Part shown: piece by piece, positions 43,975 through 53,355 of the stretch
Layout of the letters: each line of letters starts with the position of its first letter
Position numbering within the stretch: the stretch's first letter is position 1
From: Acidobacteriota bacterium
GTDB taxonomy: Bacteria > Acidobacteriota > Holophagae > Holophagales > Holophagaceae
Reading direction: 5' to 3'
Assembly: GCA_016195985.1 (NCBI GenBank)
Contig: JACPYP010000030.1
Location: 1 to 64,000 of the forward strand
DNA length: 64,000 nt
The notes under the pieces: model-generated
What the model saw: only the letters and a program-made list of their open reading frames with translations
Database searches by the model: none
Told to the model about the DNA's origin: nothing
Translations under genes and position numbers: made by a program

Positions 43975-44520
43975 CTACTTGGCCCGGGTGTATTCCAGCT
44001 CCATCAGGCGGACGTAGGCGCCATCCTTGCCCTTGGCGTACATCACCATGGCCCTGTGGTCCCGGTCCACCTGGGTGTGCACTTCTTTGTGGGAACTGGG
44101 TTTCCCGGCCTCGTCGTAGCCGTCGAACAAGAGGGTCTGCTCCTTGCAATCCTTGGAGCAGGTTCCCTTGACCAGGGCCATCCAGGTGCCGGAGCTGTCC
44201 ACCCAACTGCCCACGTGGGCGTTGGCCTGGGTGTCGTACCCGCTGAGCCCGTACCCCTCGAAGGGCATGCCCATCATCTCGGACTTCATCTCAGTCTTCA
44301 GCCAGAGTCCGCCCGCCACCAGGGCGTTCGTCTCGATGCCCTTGGACACCATGGGCGGCTTGCCGGGCTCCATGTACATCTTGGCCACCACGCGCCAGGT
44401 TCCGGCCTGGTCCTTCATGGCCAGGTGATGGGGCGTGGGCTTGGGGAAGGGGTTGTCCTGGGCGCACAGGGGCAGGGCGCAGGCGAGGGCCAGGGTGGAG
44501 ATGAGCAGGGCGTGGCGCAT
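43975..44520 (-). CDS. DUF1579-type secreted protein
   Basis: This 181-residue protein has a signal peptide (HALLISTLALACALPLCAQ). Its domain resembles DUF1579: an opening MKDQAGTWRVVAKMYMEP strand pair, then EGYGLSGYDTQANAHVGSWVDSSG in the middle, and a closing VRLMELEYTR strand. Family members are lipocalin-like small barrels of unknown ligand, often periplasmic. The ATG at 44520 has TGGAGGTTCC directly upstream. It is divergent from guanylate kinase across 79 bases. Confidence 0.8.
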   Translation of the reverse strand: MRHALLISTLALACALPLCAQDNPFPKPTPHHLAMKDQAGTWRVVAKMYMEPGKPPMVSKGIETNALVAGGLWLKTEMKSEMMGMPFEGYGLSGYDTQANAHVGSWVDSSGTWMALVKGTCSKDCKEQTLLFDGYDEAGKPSSHKEVHTQVDRDHRAMVMYAKGKDGAYVRLMELEYTRAK

Positions 44521-44599
44521 GGAACCTCCAGGCGACCATGCTACGCCACGGGGGGACCGGCGCCAGAGGCTTCCGCTAAAGTGGAGGCTGGAGGGCCCC

Positions 44600-45214
44600 T
44601 TGATCCACCATCCAGGCAATGTGTTTGTGGTCTCTGCGCCCTCGGGCGCGGGCAAATCGACCCTCGCCCAAAGGCTGGTGCGGTCCGTGCCGGACCTGAT
44701 CTTCTCCATCTCTTTCACCACCCGCAAGCCCCGGCCCGGCGAAGTGGACGGCCAGGACTACTTCTTCATCGACGACAAACACTTCGACGCCATGGTCAAC
44801 GAGAACGGCTTCGTGGAGTGGGTGGAGGTCTACGGCCGCCGCTACGGCACCGGCCGGAAGTGGCTCGAGGGCGTGCTGGCCACGGGCCGGGATGTCCTGC
44901 TGGACATCGAGACCACCGGTGCCCAGAACCTGCGTCAGGCCATTCCCGATGCCTGCATGATCTTCATCCTGCCCCCCTCGGCCCCGGCCCTGGAGGCCCG
45001 CCTGCGGGGCCGCGGCAAGGACACCGACGAGCAGATCCGCATCCGTATGCAACACGCACGGCACGAGATGGAGCTGTACCGGACCTACGACTATCTGATC
45101 CTCAATGACACCCTCGAGCTCGCCTACCGGCAGTTCGAGAGCATCATCCACACCGTCCGCGCCGGACGGGAGCGCATGGCCCCGGTGGCGGACCGGATCC
45201 TCGAAGGTTTTTAA
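44600..45214 (+). CDS. gmk: Guanylate kinase
   Basis: This 204-residue enzyme phosphorylates GMP to GDP with ATP. The P-loop reads SAPSGAGKSTL near residue 15. The GMP-binding stretch FSISFTTRKPRPGEVDGQDYFF follows the family pattern with its Arg and Tyr residues, and the lid region has RLRGRGKDTDEQIRIRM. I place the start at TTG 44600, preceded by GGAGGG at the right distance, because it gives the usual length. The longer open frame upstream runs into the divergent gene. It precedes ctpA on the same strand by about 150 bases. Confidence 0.95.
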   Translation: MIHHPGNVFVVSAPSGAGKSTLAQRLVRSVPDLIFSISFTTRKPRPGEVDGQDYFFIDDKHFDAMVNENGFVEWVEVYGRRYGTGRKWLEGVLATGRDVLLDIETTGAQNLRQAIPDACMIFILPPSAPALEARLRGRGKDTDEQIRIRMQHARHEMELYRTYDYLILNDTLELAYRQFESIIHTVRAGRERMAPVADRILEGF

Positions 45215-45363
45215 AGCACGGAAATCGCCAAAACCCCCTGTGGGCTCTCGAAACGAAGGAATCCGGGACTTTCCGTTCCTGTTCCCGTTCCCATAGTCCA
45301 GAAGCACCAGTCGCCCCCCAGGCCACCCGGGCGTATCCTTGGAGGAATCTCCCCGGGAGCCCC

Positions 45364-46944
45364 ATGGCCCGTTTTATCAAACGCAATTGGATCTGGATGG
45401 TCATGGCGGCCACGGTGGTGGTGGCAGGCCCCCTGCTGGCCCGCTCCAGCGGCGAGGTGGCCCGCCAGCGCACCCTGGACACCCTCACCGAAATCATGGA
45501 GCTGGTGCAGAAGCAGACGCCGGAGCCCCCGGCCCCGCGCCAGCTGACCCACGCCACCATCCAGGGCATGCTGCACACGCTGGATCCCCATTCCAACTAC
45601 ATGGATGAAAGCGAATTCCGCCTCCTGCGCGAAGAGCAGAAGGGCTCCTTCTTCGGCATCGGCGCCATCATCCAGCAGCACGACCAGGGCATCGCCATCA
45701 TCAGCCCCATGAAGGGCGGCCCCGCCGAGCGCATGGGCATCCGCTCCGGCGACATCATCAAGGAGATCGACGGGACCATCACCGAGGGCATGAGTTCCAA
45801 CGCCGCGCTCCAGAAACTCCGAGGCGAAAAGGGCACCCTGGTGGAGGTGGCCGTGCAGCGGGCGGGCATCGCCGATCTGCTGCGCTTCTCGATCCCCCGG
45901 GCCGAAGTCCCCACCAACAGCGTCTACTACAGCTTCATGCTGAACCCCACCACCGGCTTCATCCTCATCAAGGATTTCGGCGAAACCACTTCTGAGGAAT
46001 TCGAGCGGGCCGTGGCCAACCTGAAGAAGCAGGGCATGAAGCAGCTCATCCTGGATCTCCGCAACAACGGGGGCGGCGTGCTGGACGCGGCCATCGGCAT
46101 CTGCCGCCAGCTGCTGGGACCCGACCAGCTCATCGTCAGCCAGAAGGGCCGCGACGGGCGCGAGGAGAACCAGACCCGCACCAGCAAGGGCGCCCAGCTG
46201 GATCCCTTCCCCCTCACCATCCTCATCAACCGCGGTTCCGCCAGCGCCAGCGAGATCGTTACCGGCGCTGTGCAGGACCACGACCGCGGCCTGGTCGTCG
46301 GCCAGACCAGCTGGGGCAAGGGCCTGGTGCAGAGCCTGCTCACCATCAACCGCTCCCGCGGCCTGGCGCTGACCACGGCCCGCTACTACACGCCCTCGGG
46401 CCGCAGCATCCAGCGCGACTACAGCCACGGCCTGGACGACTACTACAACCCCGAGGACGAGAAGGACGCCAAGCCCCAGGGTCCGGCCTTCAAGACCGAC
46501 CTGAACCGCACGGTCTACGGCGGGGGCGGCATCAATCCCGACTACCCGGTCACCGTCTCCAAACTGAACGAGTTCATGATCAGCCTCCGTTTCCAGCATT
46601 CAGCCTTCTTCCGCTTCGCCGTCCACGAGAAGGAGCACTTTGGCATCAAGCCCGGCCAGCACGCCGATGATGTCGTCATGGCCCGCTTCCAGGCCTGGGC
46701 CCAGGATCAAAAACTGACCATCTCCGACAAGGACTGGGAGGCCAACCACGACATCATGCAGGAGCAGCTTTCCATCGAAATGCAGAACGTGGCCTACGGC
46801 ATCGAGGCTGGCTTCAAGATCCAGTGCGAGAAGGACCCTGTGATCCTCAAAGCGCTGGAGCTCATGCCCGAGGCCGAGGCCCTCCTCCACAAGAAGCAGC
46901 TTCTTTCGCGCGGCGCACCGGCTACAGTGGGGACAACCCTCTAA
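45364..46944 (+). CDS. Carboxy-terminal processing protease (S41A)
   Basis: This 526-residue protein has an N-terminal signal or anchor (about 9-27). A PDZ domain follows (about 93-170), with [11 protein letters not shown] and the [13 protein letters not shown] loop. The S41 catalytic core has [12 protein letters not shown], Ser in [10 protein letters not shown] and Lys in [11 protein letters not shown], which form the Ser-Lys dyad. The last 150 residues extend past the core with a helical region. CtpA-type enzymes trim periplasmic proteins, including murein hydrolases. The ATG has GGGAG upstream. The acyl-CoA dehydrogenase starts 26 bases after it. Confidence 0.92.
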   Translation: MARFIKRNWIWMVMAATVVVAGPLLARSSGEVARQRTLDTLTEIMELVQKQTPEPPAPRQLTHATIQGMLHTLDPHSNYMDESEFRLLREEQKGSFFGIGAIIQQHDQGIAIISPMKGGPAERMGIRSGDIIKEIDGTITEGMSSNAALQKLRGEKGTLVEVAVQRAGIADLLRFSIPRAEVPTNSVYYSFMLNPTTGFILIKDFGETTSEEFERAVANLKKQGMKQLILDLRNNGGGVLDAAIGICRQLLGPDQLIVSQKGRDGREENQTRTSKGAQLDPFPLTILINRGSASASEIVTGAVQDHDRGLVVGQTSWGKGLVQSLLTINRSRGLALTTARYYTPSGRSIQRDYSHGLDDYYNPEDEKDAKPQGPAFKTDLNRTVYGGGGINPDYPVTVSKLNEFMISLRFQHSAFFRFAVHEKEHFGIKPGQHADDVVMARFQAWAQDQKLTISDKDWEANHDIMQEQLSIEMQNVAYGIEAGFKIQCEKDPVILKALELMPEAEALLHKKQLLSRGAPATVGTTL

Positions 46945-46970
46945 GCCGATTCTCCACCCGCGAGGTCCCC

Positions 46971-48128
46971 ATGGACGTCACGCTGCCCGAGCACGTTGAA
47001 GCCCTGCGCCAGGAAGTGCGCAGGTTCGCCGAAAAGGAAATCCGCCCCCACGTCATGGCCTGGGACGAAGCCAAGGCCTTCCCCTTCGAGGTGGTGAAGC
47101 AGCTCGGCGAGATGGGCATGATGGGCGTCATCTTCCCCGAGCAGTACGGCGGCGCGGGCATGGGCTATCTGGAATACGCCGTGGTCGTGGAGGAACTGTC
47201 CCGGGTGGATGGCTCCGTGGGCATTTCCGTGGCCGCCCACAACAGCCTCTGCAGCAACCACATCTACGCCATGGGCGACGAACGGCAGAAGCAGGCCTAC
47301 CTGGTGCCCCTGGCCAGCGGGAAAGCCATCGGCGCCTGGGGCCTTACCGAGCCTGGCTCGGGCAGCGATGCCGGCTCCCTGCGCACCGCCGCCAAGAAGG
47401 AAGGTTCGCACTACATCCTGAACGGCTCAAAGACCTTCATCACCCATGGCACCGTGGGCGACATCTTCGTGGTGATGGCCCGGACGCGCCCGCCCGAACC
47501 GGGCCGCAGCAGCGCCGATGGCATCAGCGCCTTCGTGCTGGAAAAAGGCATGAACGGCTTTCGGGCCGGCAAGCAGGAGAACAAACTGGGCCTGCGGGCC
47601 AGCGATACCTCCGAACTGATCCTGGAAGACGTGAAGGTGCCCGAGGCCAACCTGCTGGGCGAGGACGGTCTGGGTTTCAAGCAGGCCATGAAGACGCTGG
47701 ACGGCGGCCGCATCAGCATCGGCGCGCTGGGCTTGGGCATGGCCCAGGGCGCCTTTGAAGAGGCCGTGCGCTACAGCAAGATCCGCCACACCTTCGGGCG
47801 GCCCCTGGCCGACCATCAGGGCATCCAGTTCAAGCTGGCGAACATGGGCACCGAAATCGAGGCCGCCCGCCTGCTCATCTACCGGGCTGCGGGCCTGAAA
47901 GATGCGGGCCTGCCCTACGCCAAGGCCGCCAGCATGGCCAAGCTCTACAGCTCCGAAGTGGCCTGCCGCGTGGCGGACGAGGCCGTGCAGATCCTCGGCG
48001 GCTACGGCTACATCAAGGACTACCCCGTGGAGAAGTACTACCGCGACGTGAAGCTCTGCACCATCGGCGAAGGCACCAGCGAAATCCAGCGCACGGTCAT
48101 CGCCCGCTACCTGTTGGCTGAGTACTGA
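46971..48128 (+). CDS. Acyl-CoA dehydrogenase (short-chain type)
   Basis: This 385-residue FAD enzyme catalyses alpha,beta-dehydrogenation of acyl-CoA. The family signatures are present: [29 protein letters not shown], and the C-terminal [20 protein letters not shown]. The catalytic Glu is seen in [10 protein letters not shown], in the position used by short- and medium-chain and butyryl-CoA dehydrogenases. No electron-transfer flavoprotein gene is nearby. I chose the ATG at 46971; the longer frame overlaps ctpA. The substrate chain length is a guess from the catalytic Glu position. Confidence 0.95.
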   Translation: MDVTLPEHVEALRQEVRRFAEKEIRPHVMAWDEAKAFPFEVVKQLGEMGMMGVIFPEQYGGAGMGYLEYAVVVEELSRVDGSVGISVAAHNSLCSNHIYAMGDERQKQAYLVPLASGKAIGAWGLTEPGSGSDAGSLRTAAKKEGSHYILNGSKTFITHGTVGDIFVVMARTRPPEPGRSSADGISAFVLEKGMNGFRAGKQENKLGLRASDTSELILEDVKVPEANLLGEDGLGFKQAMKTLDGGRISIGALGLGMAQGAFEEAVRYSKIRHTFGRPLADHQGIQFKLANMGTEIEAARLLIYRAAGLKDAGLPYAKAASMAKLYSSEVACRVADEAVQILGGYGYIKDYPVEKYYRDVKLCTIGEGTSEIQRTVIARYLLAEY

Positions 48129-48338
48129 CACCAGATCGCCGTCAACGATAGAGAACCCCCGCGGAAACACAAAGCCCACCGAGAGGCACGGAGGTCTCGT
48201 ACGTTTCTCTGTCATGGGCAGGCCGAAGACCGCTTCCACGGTGGATCCTTTGCTGTTGAAGGCGAATCGGTATGACATCCCCCGGCCGCCTGTGATCCTC
48301 CGGCCAAGGGGTCTGCGTTAGGATGGGAGCCTCTAAAC

Positions 48339-50375
48339 ATGAGGCATCCCATGAAACGCGCCGCCCCCCTCCTCGTTGGCTTCTCCCTTCTGGCCGCCGC
48401 CAGCAGCCTTCAGGCCAGCCGGCCCCTGCGGGTCGACGACCTCTTCAAGGTCAAGCGCGTCGGCGATCCGCAGATCTCCAGCCGGTCCGACCTGGCCTAC
48501 CAGGTGGGCACCGTGGACTTTGCGGCCAACAAGACCGTGAACCGCATCTGGCTCAAAACCGCCGGCGGCGAGGCCAAGGAGCTGGATCTGGGCGGCGGCG
48601 GCCAGTCCCGCCCCCGCTTCAGCCCCGATGGCAAACGCCTGGCCTACCAGTCCGGCGGCCAGATCTGGATCGCCGATCTCACCACCCAGGAGAAGCGCCA
48701 GCTCACCAAGCTCAGCAGCAGCGCCGAGGGCCAGCTCTGGAGCCCAGACGGCAAGTGGATCGCCTTCCTCAGCACCACGGTGCCCAGCGGCAACGATGCC
48801 GAGAATGCCGCTTACCTGAAGGCCAAGGAGGCCTCCAAGGTCACGGGCCGCCTCTACACCACCCTCACCTACCGCCACTGGAACGAATGGAAGGACCCCA
48901 AGCAGGTGAGCCACCTCTTCGTGGTCCCCGCCGACGGCAGCGCCGCGCCCCGGGATCTCACCGCGGGCTTCACCACGGACGTGCCCAACTACGCGGGCGT
49001 CTCCGCGGGGGACGGCTTCGACTGGGCCCCGGACAGCCAGGCCCTGGCCTTTGAATCCGCCCCCGACCAGGCCAAGGCCACCAGCACCAACGGCGAAATC
49101 TACGAAGTGGCCCTGAGCGGCGGCCCCGCCCGGAAGCTCACCACGAATCCGGCCATGGACAACTCCCCGCGCTACTCGCCCGATGGCAAGTACCTGGCCT
49201 GGCGCGCCCAGCGCCGCCCCGGCTTCGAGGCCGACAAGTGGGAACTCTGGGTCATGGACCGTGGCACCGGCCAAGTGGTGCGCACCACCCAGGCTCTGGA
49301 TCAGAGCTTCGGCGACTACCAGTGGCAGGGCGCCCAGCTGGTGGGCGTGAGCGAACATCAGGGCCACTCGGACCTGTTCCGCTGGGACGGCAAGACCGCC
49401 CAGCCCCTGAGCCACGGCCTGCACGTGGAGGGTTTCGCGCTGGCCAAGGACCAGGCCATCGTCGTCTCCACCAGCCTCAATGCCCCCCAGGATCTCTACA
49501 CCGTGCCCTTCAGCACCGGCAAGGCCGTCCGCCTGAGCCAGCACAATGCGCTGCTGACCCAGGAACTGGGCCTCAACAAGGGCGAGGATCTCTGGATCGA
49601 CACGGTGCCCGTCCAGGGCCAGGCCACCAAGGCCCATGCCTTCATCGTGAAGCCTGTGGACTATGACCCCAAGAAGACCTACCCCGTGGCCTTCGTCATC
49701 CACGGCGGGCCCCAGGGCGCCTGGGCCGATGCCTGGCATCCCCGGTGGAACGCCCAGGCCTGGGCCAGCCGCGGTTTCATCACCGTGCTGCCCAATCCCC
49801 GCGGGTCCACGGGATTCGGCCAGGCCTACTGCGACGCCATCAGCGGCGACTGGAACGGCGCCGTCATGACCGACCTCATGAACACCCTGGATGCCGCCCT
49901 CAAGGCCGTGCCCAACGCCGATCCCAAGCGCGTCGTGGCCTGCGGCGGCAGCTACGGCGGCTATGCCGTGAACTGGATCTCCGGCCACTACGCCGACCGC
50001 TTCGCCGCCTTCGTCACCCACGCCAGCATCTTCAACACCGAATCCATGCAGCTGGGCACCGAAGAACTGTGGTTCCCCCACTGGGAGTTCAAGGGCTGGC
50101 CCTGGGAAAGCGCCGCCAACAAGGCCCGCTGGCAGTCGCAAAGTCCCACCACCGGCATCGCGAACATGACCAAGCCCATGCTCGTCGTCCACGGCGAACT
50201 GGATTACCGCGTGCCCGTCACCGAGGCCTTCCAGCTTTACAACACCCTCCAGGTGCGCGGCATCCCCAGCCAGCTGCTCTACTTCCCCGACGAGGCCCAC
50301 TTCGTCGCCAAGCCCCAGAACAGCAAGCTCTGGTACGAGACCGTGCTGGGCTGGTGCGAGAAGTGGACGAAGTAA
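48339..50375 (+). CDS. S9-family prolyl oligopeptidase-type peptidase
   Basis: This 678-residue enzyme has a signal peptide (about 5-26). A seven-bladed beta-propeller (about 30-400) follows, recognisable by its SPDGKxxAY/F repeats, such as FSPDGKRLAYQSGG and WSPDGKWIAFLS. The C-terminal alpha/beta hydrolase carries the nucleophile in CGGSYGGYAVNW, Asp in HGELDYRVP and His in PDEAHFV. It resembles dipeptidyl or acylaminoacyl peptidases and should cleave short peptides in the periplasm. An ATG four codons downstream (48351) is an equally good start. It stands alone; a hairpin repeat follows before the convergent folK. Confidence 0.93.
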   Translation: MRHPMKRAAPLLVGFSLLAAASSLQASRPLRVDDLFKVKRVGDPQISSRSDLAYQVGTVDFAANKTVNRIWLKTAGGEAKELDLGGGGQSRPRFSPDGKRLAYQSGGQIWIADLTTQEKRQLTKLSSSAEGQLWSPDGKWIAFLSTTVPSGNDAENAAYLKAKEASKVTGRLYTTLTYRHWNEWKDPKQVSHLFVVPADGSAAPRDLTAGFTTDVPNYAGVSAGDGFDWAPDSQALAFESAPDQAKATSTNGEIYEVALSGGPARKLTTNPAMDNSPRYSPDGKYLAWRAQRRPGFEADKWELWVMDRGTGQVVRTTQALDQSFGDYQWQGAQLVGVSEHQGHSDLFRWDGKTAQPLSHGLHVEGFALAKDQAIVVSTSLNAPQDLYTVPFSTGKAVRLSQHNALLTQELGLNKGEDLWIDTVPVQGQATKAHAFIVKPVDYDPKKTYPVAFVIHGGPQGAWADAWHPRWNAQAWASRGFITVLPNPRGSTGFGQAYCDAISGDWNGAVMTDLMNTLDAALKAVPNADPKRVVACGGSYGGYAVNWISGHYADRFAAFVTHASIFNTESMQLGTEELWFPHWEFKGWPWESAANKARWQSQSPTTGIANMTKPMLVVHGELDYRVPVTEAFQLYNTLQVRGIPSQLLYFPDEAHFVAKPQNSKLWYETVLGWCEKWTK

Positions 50376-50385
50376 AGAAAAGCTG

Positions 50386-50455
50386 AACCACCAAGACACC
50401 AAGGCACCAAGAACGGCTTCTGCTTTTCTTGGTGTCTTGATGTCTTCGAGACAAA
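50386..50455. repeat. Imperfect inverted repeat between convergent genes
   Basis: ACCACCAAGACACCAAGGCACC followed by AAGAA on the left pairs with TTCTTGGTGTCTTGATGTCTTC on the right, with a few mismatches. It has the style of dispersed 'accaagacacc' intergenic repeats. It may end transcription from both the S9 peptidase and folK. Confidence 0.65.
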
Positions 50456-50472
50456 CCAAATCGGGATGGCGA

Positions 50473-50943
50473 TCAGTTTCTTGGAATCACGCCACTGCAC
50501 GCACCGGGATCCGACAGCGCCTTCCAGGGTTCCAGCACGAAGGGGCGGCTGAAGGCCCTCGGGTGGGGCAATTCCAAAGTCAGCTGAGCCCCTAAGGCGC
50601 GCAGGTCCTCGGGCGCGTCCCAGGCCCAGCTGCCACCCGGACCATCCGTCGTGATGAGGTCCAGATCCAGCGTGCGGGGCGCGTTCTTCCCCGCCTTCCG
50701 GTCGCGGCCCGCGACCAGTTCCAGGCGCAGCAGGGATTCCAGCAGGCGGCAGGGATCCGATTCGTCGGTCACCAGGATCGCCACGGTGTTGAGGTAGGCG
50801 GGCCCGCGACCCGATTCATCGGGCGTCTCCATCACCAGCGGCGAAGGCAGCACCGCCCCCAGCGTCCGCAGGGCCTCCAGCCCAGCCGCGAGGTGCCCCC
50901 GGCGATCGCCGAGGTTGGAGCCGAGGGCGATGATGGCTTTCAT
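50473..50943 (-). CDS. folK: 2-amino-4-hydroxy-6-hydroxymethyldihydropteridine diphosphokinase
   Basis: This 156-residue enzyme transfers pyrophosphate from ATP to the pterin alcohol in folate synthesis. The family motifs are visible: IIALGSNLGDRRGHL at the start, AGRDRKAGKNAPRTLDLDLI with the ATP- and metal-binding Asp residues, and LELPHPRAFSRPFVL. The start overlaps the stop of the AlbA_2 ATPase gene by 4 bases (ATGA), so it is translationally coupled to an accessory-looking gene. Upstream in the same direction are queF and queC, whose pathway shares the GTP-derived pterin entry step. Confidence 0.94.
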   Translation of the reverse strand: MKAIIALGSNLGDRRGHLAAGLEALRTLGAVLPSPLVMETPDESGRGPAYLNTVAILVTDESDPCRLLESLLRLELVAGRDRKAGKNAPRTLDLDLITTDGPGGSWAWDAPEDLRALGAQLTLELPHPRAFSRPFVLEPWKALSDPGACSGVIPRN

Positions 50944-52829
50944 GGTGATCCCGTTCCCCGGGTCGGGACCACATATTGTTGGCCGGGGTGATTGGGCATA
51001 TCTTTCATCGTGTATACGAGCTGGCCGCTTTCCAGGAGTGGTGCCAAGTGAGAGCGGACGAGTTCTTTGGGATCTCGGTCACCCAGTAGTTTCGCAAGTT
51101 CACGCGCTGAAAAAGGCCGAAGGCTGCAAAGATCTAACACCAAAGCCCGAATGATTTCTTGACGCGGCTTAGCTCCCGATGCCGGGAGGCGCTGCAATAA
51201 GACCGTTGGAATGAACTGGTGGGGATCCGCGGCCGCCTGGTGGGGATCCAGTGGGAACTGGTGGGAATCCGGCAGGAACTGGTGGGGATCCGCCAAAGGT
51301 CTCGGCACTTCCCTCGAAGGCACCGATTGAATGCCATTGGTCAGCTTACTGCTGGGAGTGTAGTAGGTCCGGCTTCCGCTACCTTCCTTGATCAAGAATC
51401 CTTGGTCTCGCAAACGTCTTAGCAAGGCGCTTGATTGCAAAGTATCCAATCCTGTCAAGTTGCGGCATGTCATGTTGTCTACAGCTTCGGCCTCGCGTAT
51501 GAACAAAAGCACCTTGCTCGCATCTGCCGAAAGCGATTCTGAATTCAGGGCCTTAAGCCATTCAAGGTCCTCTAAACTGAAAAGGTGGTGCAAATGCACG
51601 ATGGCTTTAAATCGCTCGTGTTCGCGATCCGACTGAAATTCTGGTGATGCCATCCCCGCTTCTTCCAAGAGACGGCGGACCGTGCGAATCCCAGTTCCCT
51701 TCGTTTCGGCCAAATTCAAATCGTGAAAGGTAGCAGCAATTAGTGGGTTCCGCTGACGGGATCCTGGCTGGCCCAACTCATCGGGGCGCTTCAAACTGTA
51801 TCCAGGGTTGTGAACCTCAATACGATTACTGAAGCGGATAATTTGGATGGGTTCATTGATCCGATAGTTGCGATGCATGAGTGCATTCGCAAGTGTTTCC
51901 CGAATGACTTTTCGCGGAAGCACTGGCTCTTGTACACTTTGAAGTGATCCTTCGGGAAGATGAAACCCTTTAGGAAGGTCATCAATGATCGCAGCTTCAG
52001 CTTGCCTCAGGGTCAGCAGTAGCGCCTTTCGAATATCCAAAGACTGGAATCGCCGTTCTGGATCATCGATCCACTCTGTCCCAATCACACGAAGGTAATC
52101 CACCCGGGTTGCAGGTAACAGCCGGCGCAAGGCTGCACTTTTCCCAAAGAGCAGGATGCCCGCGAGCGTCGCCTTGATTTGACCATCCAGGCTTCGGATG
52201 GCGCATAAAGACTCCATCAGATCTTGATCCGAATAACTCAGTTCTTCAGCGTTTGCATTGACTAAGGTTCGAAGCCGGCGATATTCAGAGATGGCTGCCG
52301 GATCAAAATCATCCCAGGATGAATCCCGAATGACAGCCGCATCATAGCTTTCAGTTGGGGCGTCTTTCCCGCGTAATGCCCATATATCCTCTTCGGCGCA
52401 CCGCTGATCCGTGCTTCCAATGCGCCTCCATGCGCCTCGAGGAAGAGAGACACTCTTAAGGAAAACGGGTTTTACGCTGGTAGCGACTTCCGGGATATAG
52501 ACCACCAACACGGTTTTATCGTCGATGCGCTCCAAGTTCATTTCTGGCCGGACAATCTGATTGAAGACTGAGGCACATTGGCTGGCCAGGTCCGCTTGAA
52601 CCTTGTCTGGATCAGAAAGTCCATCTGGCCGGTAAACACGATCCCCGAAGAGATTCACTTCCCAAGTAACACCAAGCAACAGATAACCACCACCTAGATC
52701 CGGTTCATTACTGAAGGCAGATATTGTTTCCAGGATGGACTTTCCGATTTCCCGTCCACGTTTAGCCTCAATGCCTGCACATTCATCCGAGCTATTCAAC
52801 TCTTGCAGGAGGTGCTCTGCGCTACGCAT
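50940..52829 (-). CDS. AlbA_2 (Schlafen-like) domain ATPase, putative DNA/RNA-binding regulator
   Basis: This 629-residue protein begins with an AlbA_2 domain (about 15-145): GIEAKRGREIGKSILETISA, GGGYLLLGV and a basic strand before WRRIGS. An HATPase_c_4-type region follows (about 280-410), with RETLANALMHRNYR and HNPGYSLKRPDELGQ, and then the glycine-rich TKGTGIRTVRRLLEEAGM. Two winged-helix-like segments follow, separated by a heptad repeat of D-P-H-Q-F. Such proteins are common in accessory regions and may be regulators or defence-related. It is visibly more AT-rich than its neighbours. It sits between queF (24 bases away) and folK (4-base overlap), so it was probably inserted into a metabolic operon. 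Confidence 0.83.
   Translation of the reverse strand: MRSAEHLLQELNSSDECAGIEAKRGREIGKSILETISAFSNEPDLGGGYLLLGVTWEVNLFGDRVYRPDGLSDPDKVQADLASQCASVFNQIVRPEMNLERIDDKTVLVVYIPEVATSVKPVFLKSVSLPRGAWRRIGSTDQRCAEEDIWALRGKDAPTESYDAAVIRDSSWDDFDPAAISEYRRLRTLVNANAEELSYSDQDLMESLCAIRSLDGQIKATLAGILLFGKSAALRRLLPATRVDYLRVIGTEWIDDPERRFQSLDIRKALLLTLRQAEAAIIDDLPKGFHLPEGSLQSVQEPVLPRKVIRETLANALMHRNYRINEPIQIIRFSNRIEVHNPGYSLKRPDELGQPGSRQRNPLIAATFHDLNLAETKGTGIRTVRRLLEEAGMASPEFQSDREHERFKAIVHLHHLFSLEDLEWLKALNSESLSADASKVLLFIREAEAVDNMTCRNLTGLDTLQSSALLRRLRDQGFLIKEGSGSRTYYTPSSKLTNGIQSVPSREVPRPLADPHQFLPDSHQFPLDPHQAAADPHQFIPTVLLQRLPASGAKPRQEIIRALVLDLCSLRPFSARELAKLLGDRDPKELVRSHLAPLLESGQLVYTMKDMPNHPGQQYVVPTRGTGSP
51213..51293. repeat. 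Four-copy 21-base in-frame tandem repeat in the AlbA_2 gene
   Basis: CTGGTGGGGATCC-like units begin at 51216, 51237, 51258 and 51279, an exact 21-base period. They encode four heptads (DPHQFLP, DSHQFPL, DPHQAAA, DPHQFIP, read in protein order from the minus strand). The repeat is a flexible linker before the last winged helix and is a likely length-variable site. Confidence 0.85.
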
Positions 52830-52853
52830 AGGTCCGGCTCCTGAAGGATATGG

Positions 52854-53267
52854 CTACTGCTTCTTCCCGTGCTCCGCCACCACCAGTGTGCGGATGCCGC
52901 CGCGGATGAGGAAGTCGCCCTCGATGCGCATCCACTGGGGGCTCGTGGCCTTCACCAGGTCATCGAGGATCTGGTTGGTGACGGCCTCGTGGAAGGCGCC
53001 CTGGTCCCGGAAGCTCCAGAGGTAGAGCTTCAGCGACTTGGATTCCACGCAGAGCTGGTCGGGCTGGTACTGGATGCGCAGCTTGGCGAAGTCCGGCTGG
53101 CCCGTCAGCGGGCAGAGACAGGTGAACTCCTCCGTCTCGAAGGTGATGGTGAAGGGTCGGCCCGGGCGGGGGCTCCTGAAGGTGTCGAGCTTGCCCGTGG
53201 GGCGCGTCACCACGAACTTGGGCAGCTGATCGGGGAGGGAGGCTTTGGGGGTCTTCTTGGTGGCCAT
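52854..53267 (-). CDS. queF: NADPH-dependent 7-cyano-7-deazaguanine reductase, type I
   Basis: This 137-residue enzyme reduces preQ0 to preQ1 in queuosine synthesis. It has the unimodular (short) QueF length. The catalytic Cys lies in FTCLCPLTGQPDF, and the QueF motif ESKSLKLYLWSFRDQGAFHE contains the NADPH- and substrate-binding residues. It follows queC on the same strand after an 88-base gap that contains an inverted repeat. It is upstream of the AlbA_2 and folK genes. Confidence 0.96.
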   Translation of the reverse strand: MATKKTPKASLPDQLPKFVVTRPTGKLDTFRSPRPGRPFTITFETEEFTCLCPLTGQPDFAKLRIQYQPDQLCVESKSLKLYLWSFRDQGAFHEAVTNQILDDLVKATSPQWMRIEGDFLIRGGIRTLVVAEHGKKQ

Positions 53268-53282
53268 ATGGATCCTTTTTTA

Positions 53283-53352
53283 TCCACAGATTTCACAGAT
53301 TACACAGATGCAGGGCTTCATTTGAATCTGTGTGATCGGTGGAATCTGTGGA
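53283..53352. repeat. Inverted repeat element between queC and queF
   Basis: TCCACAGATT (53283-53292) and AATCTGTGGA (53343-53352) are perfect 10-base arms. The inside contains further TCACAGATTACACAGAT-type sequence and its partner. It is of the dispersed 'ccacagattacacagat' intergenic class. It does not break the operon but may fold in the transcript. Confidence 0.75.
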
Positions 53353-53355
53353 CCG

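Noticed and set aside
48333-50459. Minus-strand open frame of 708 codons opposite the S9 peptidase
   Set aside because: It is an antisense shadow; the plus strand has a signal peptide, propeller repeats and catalytic triad.
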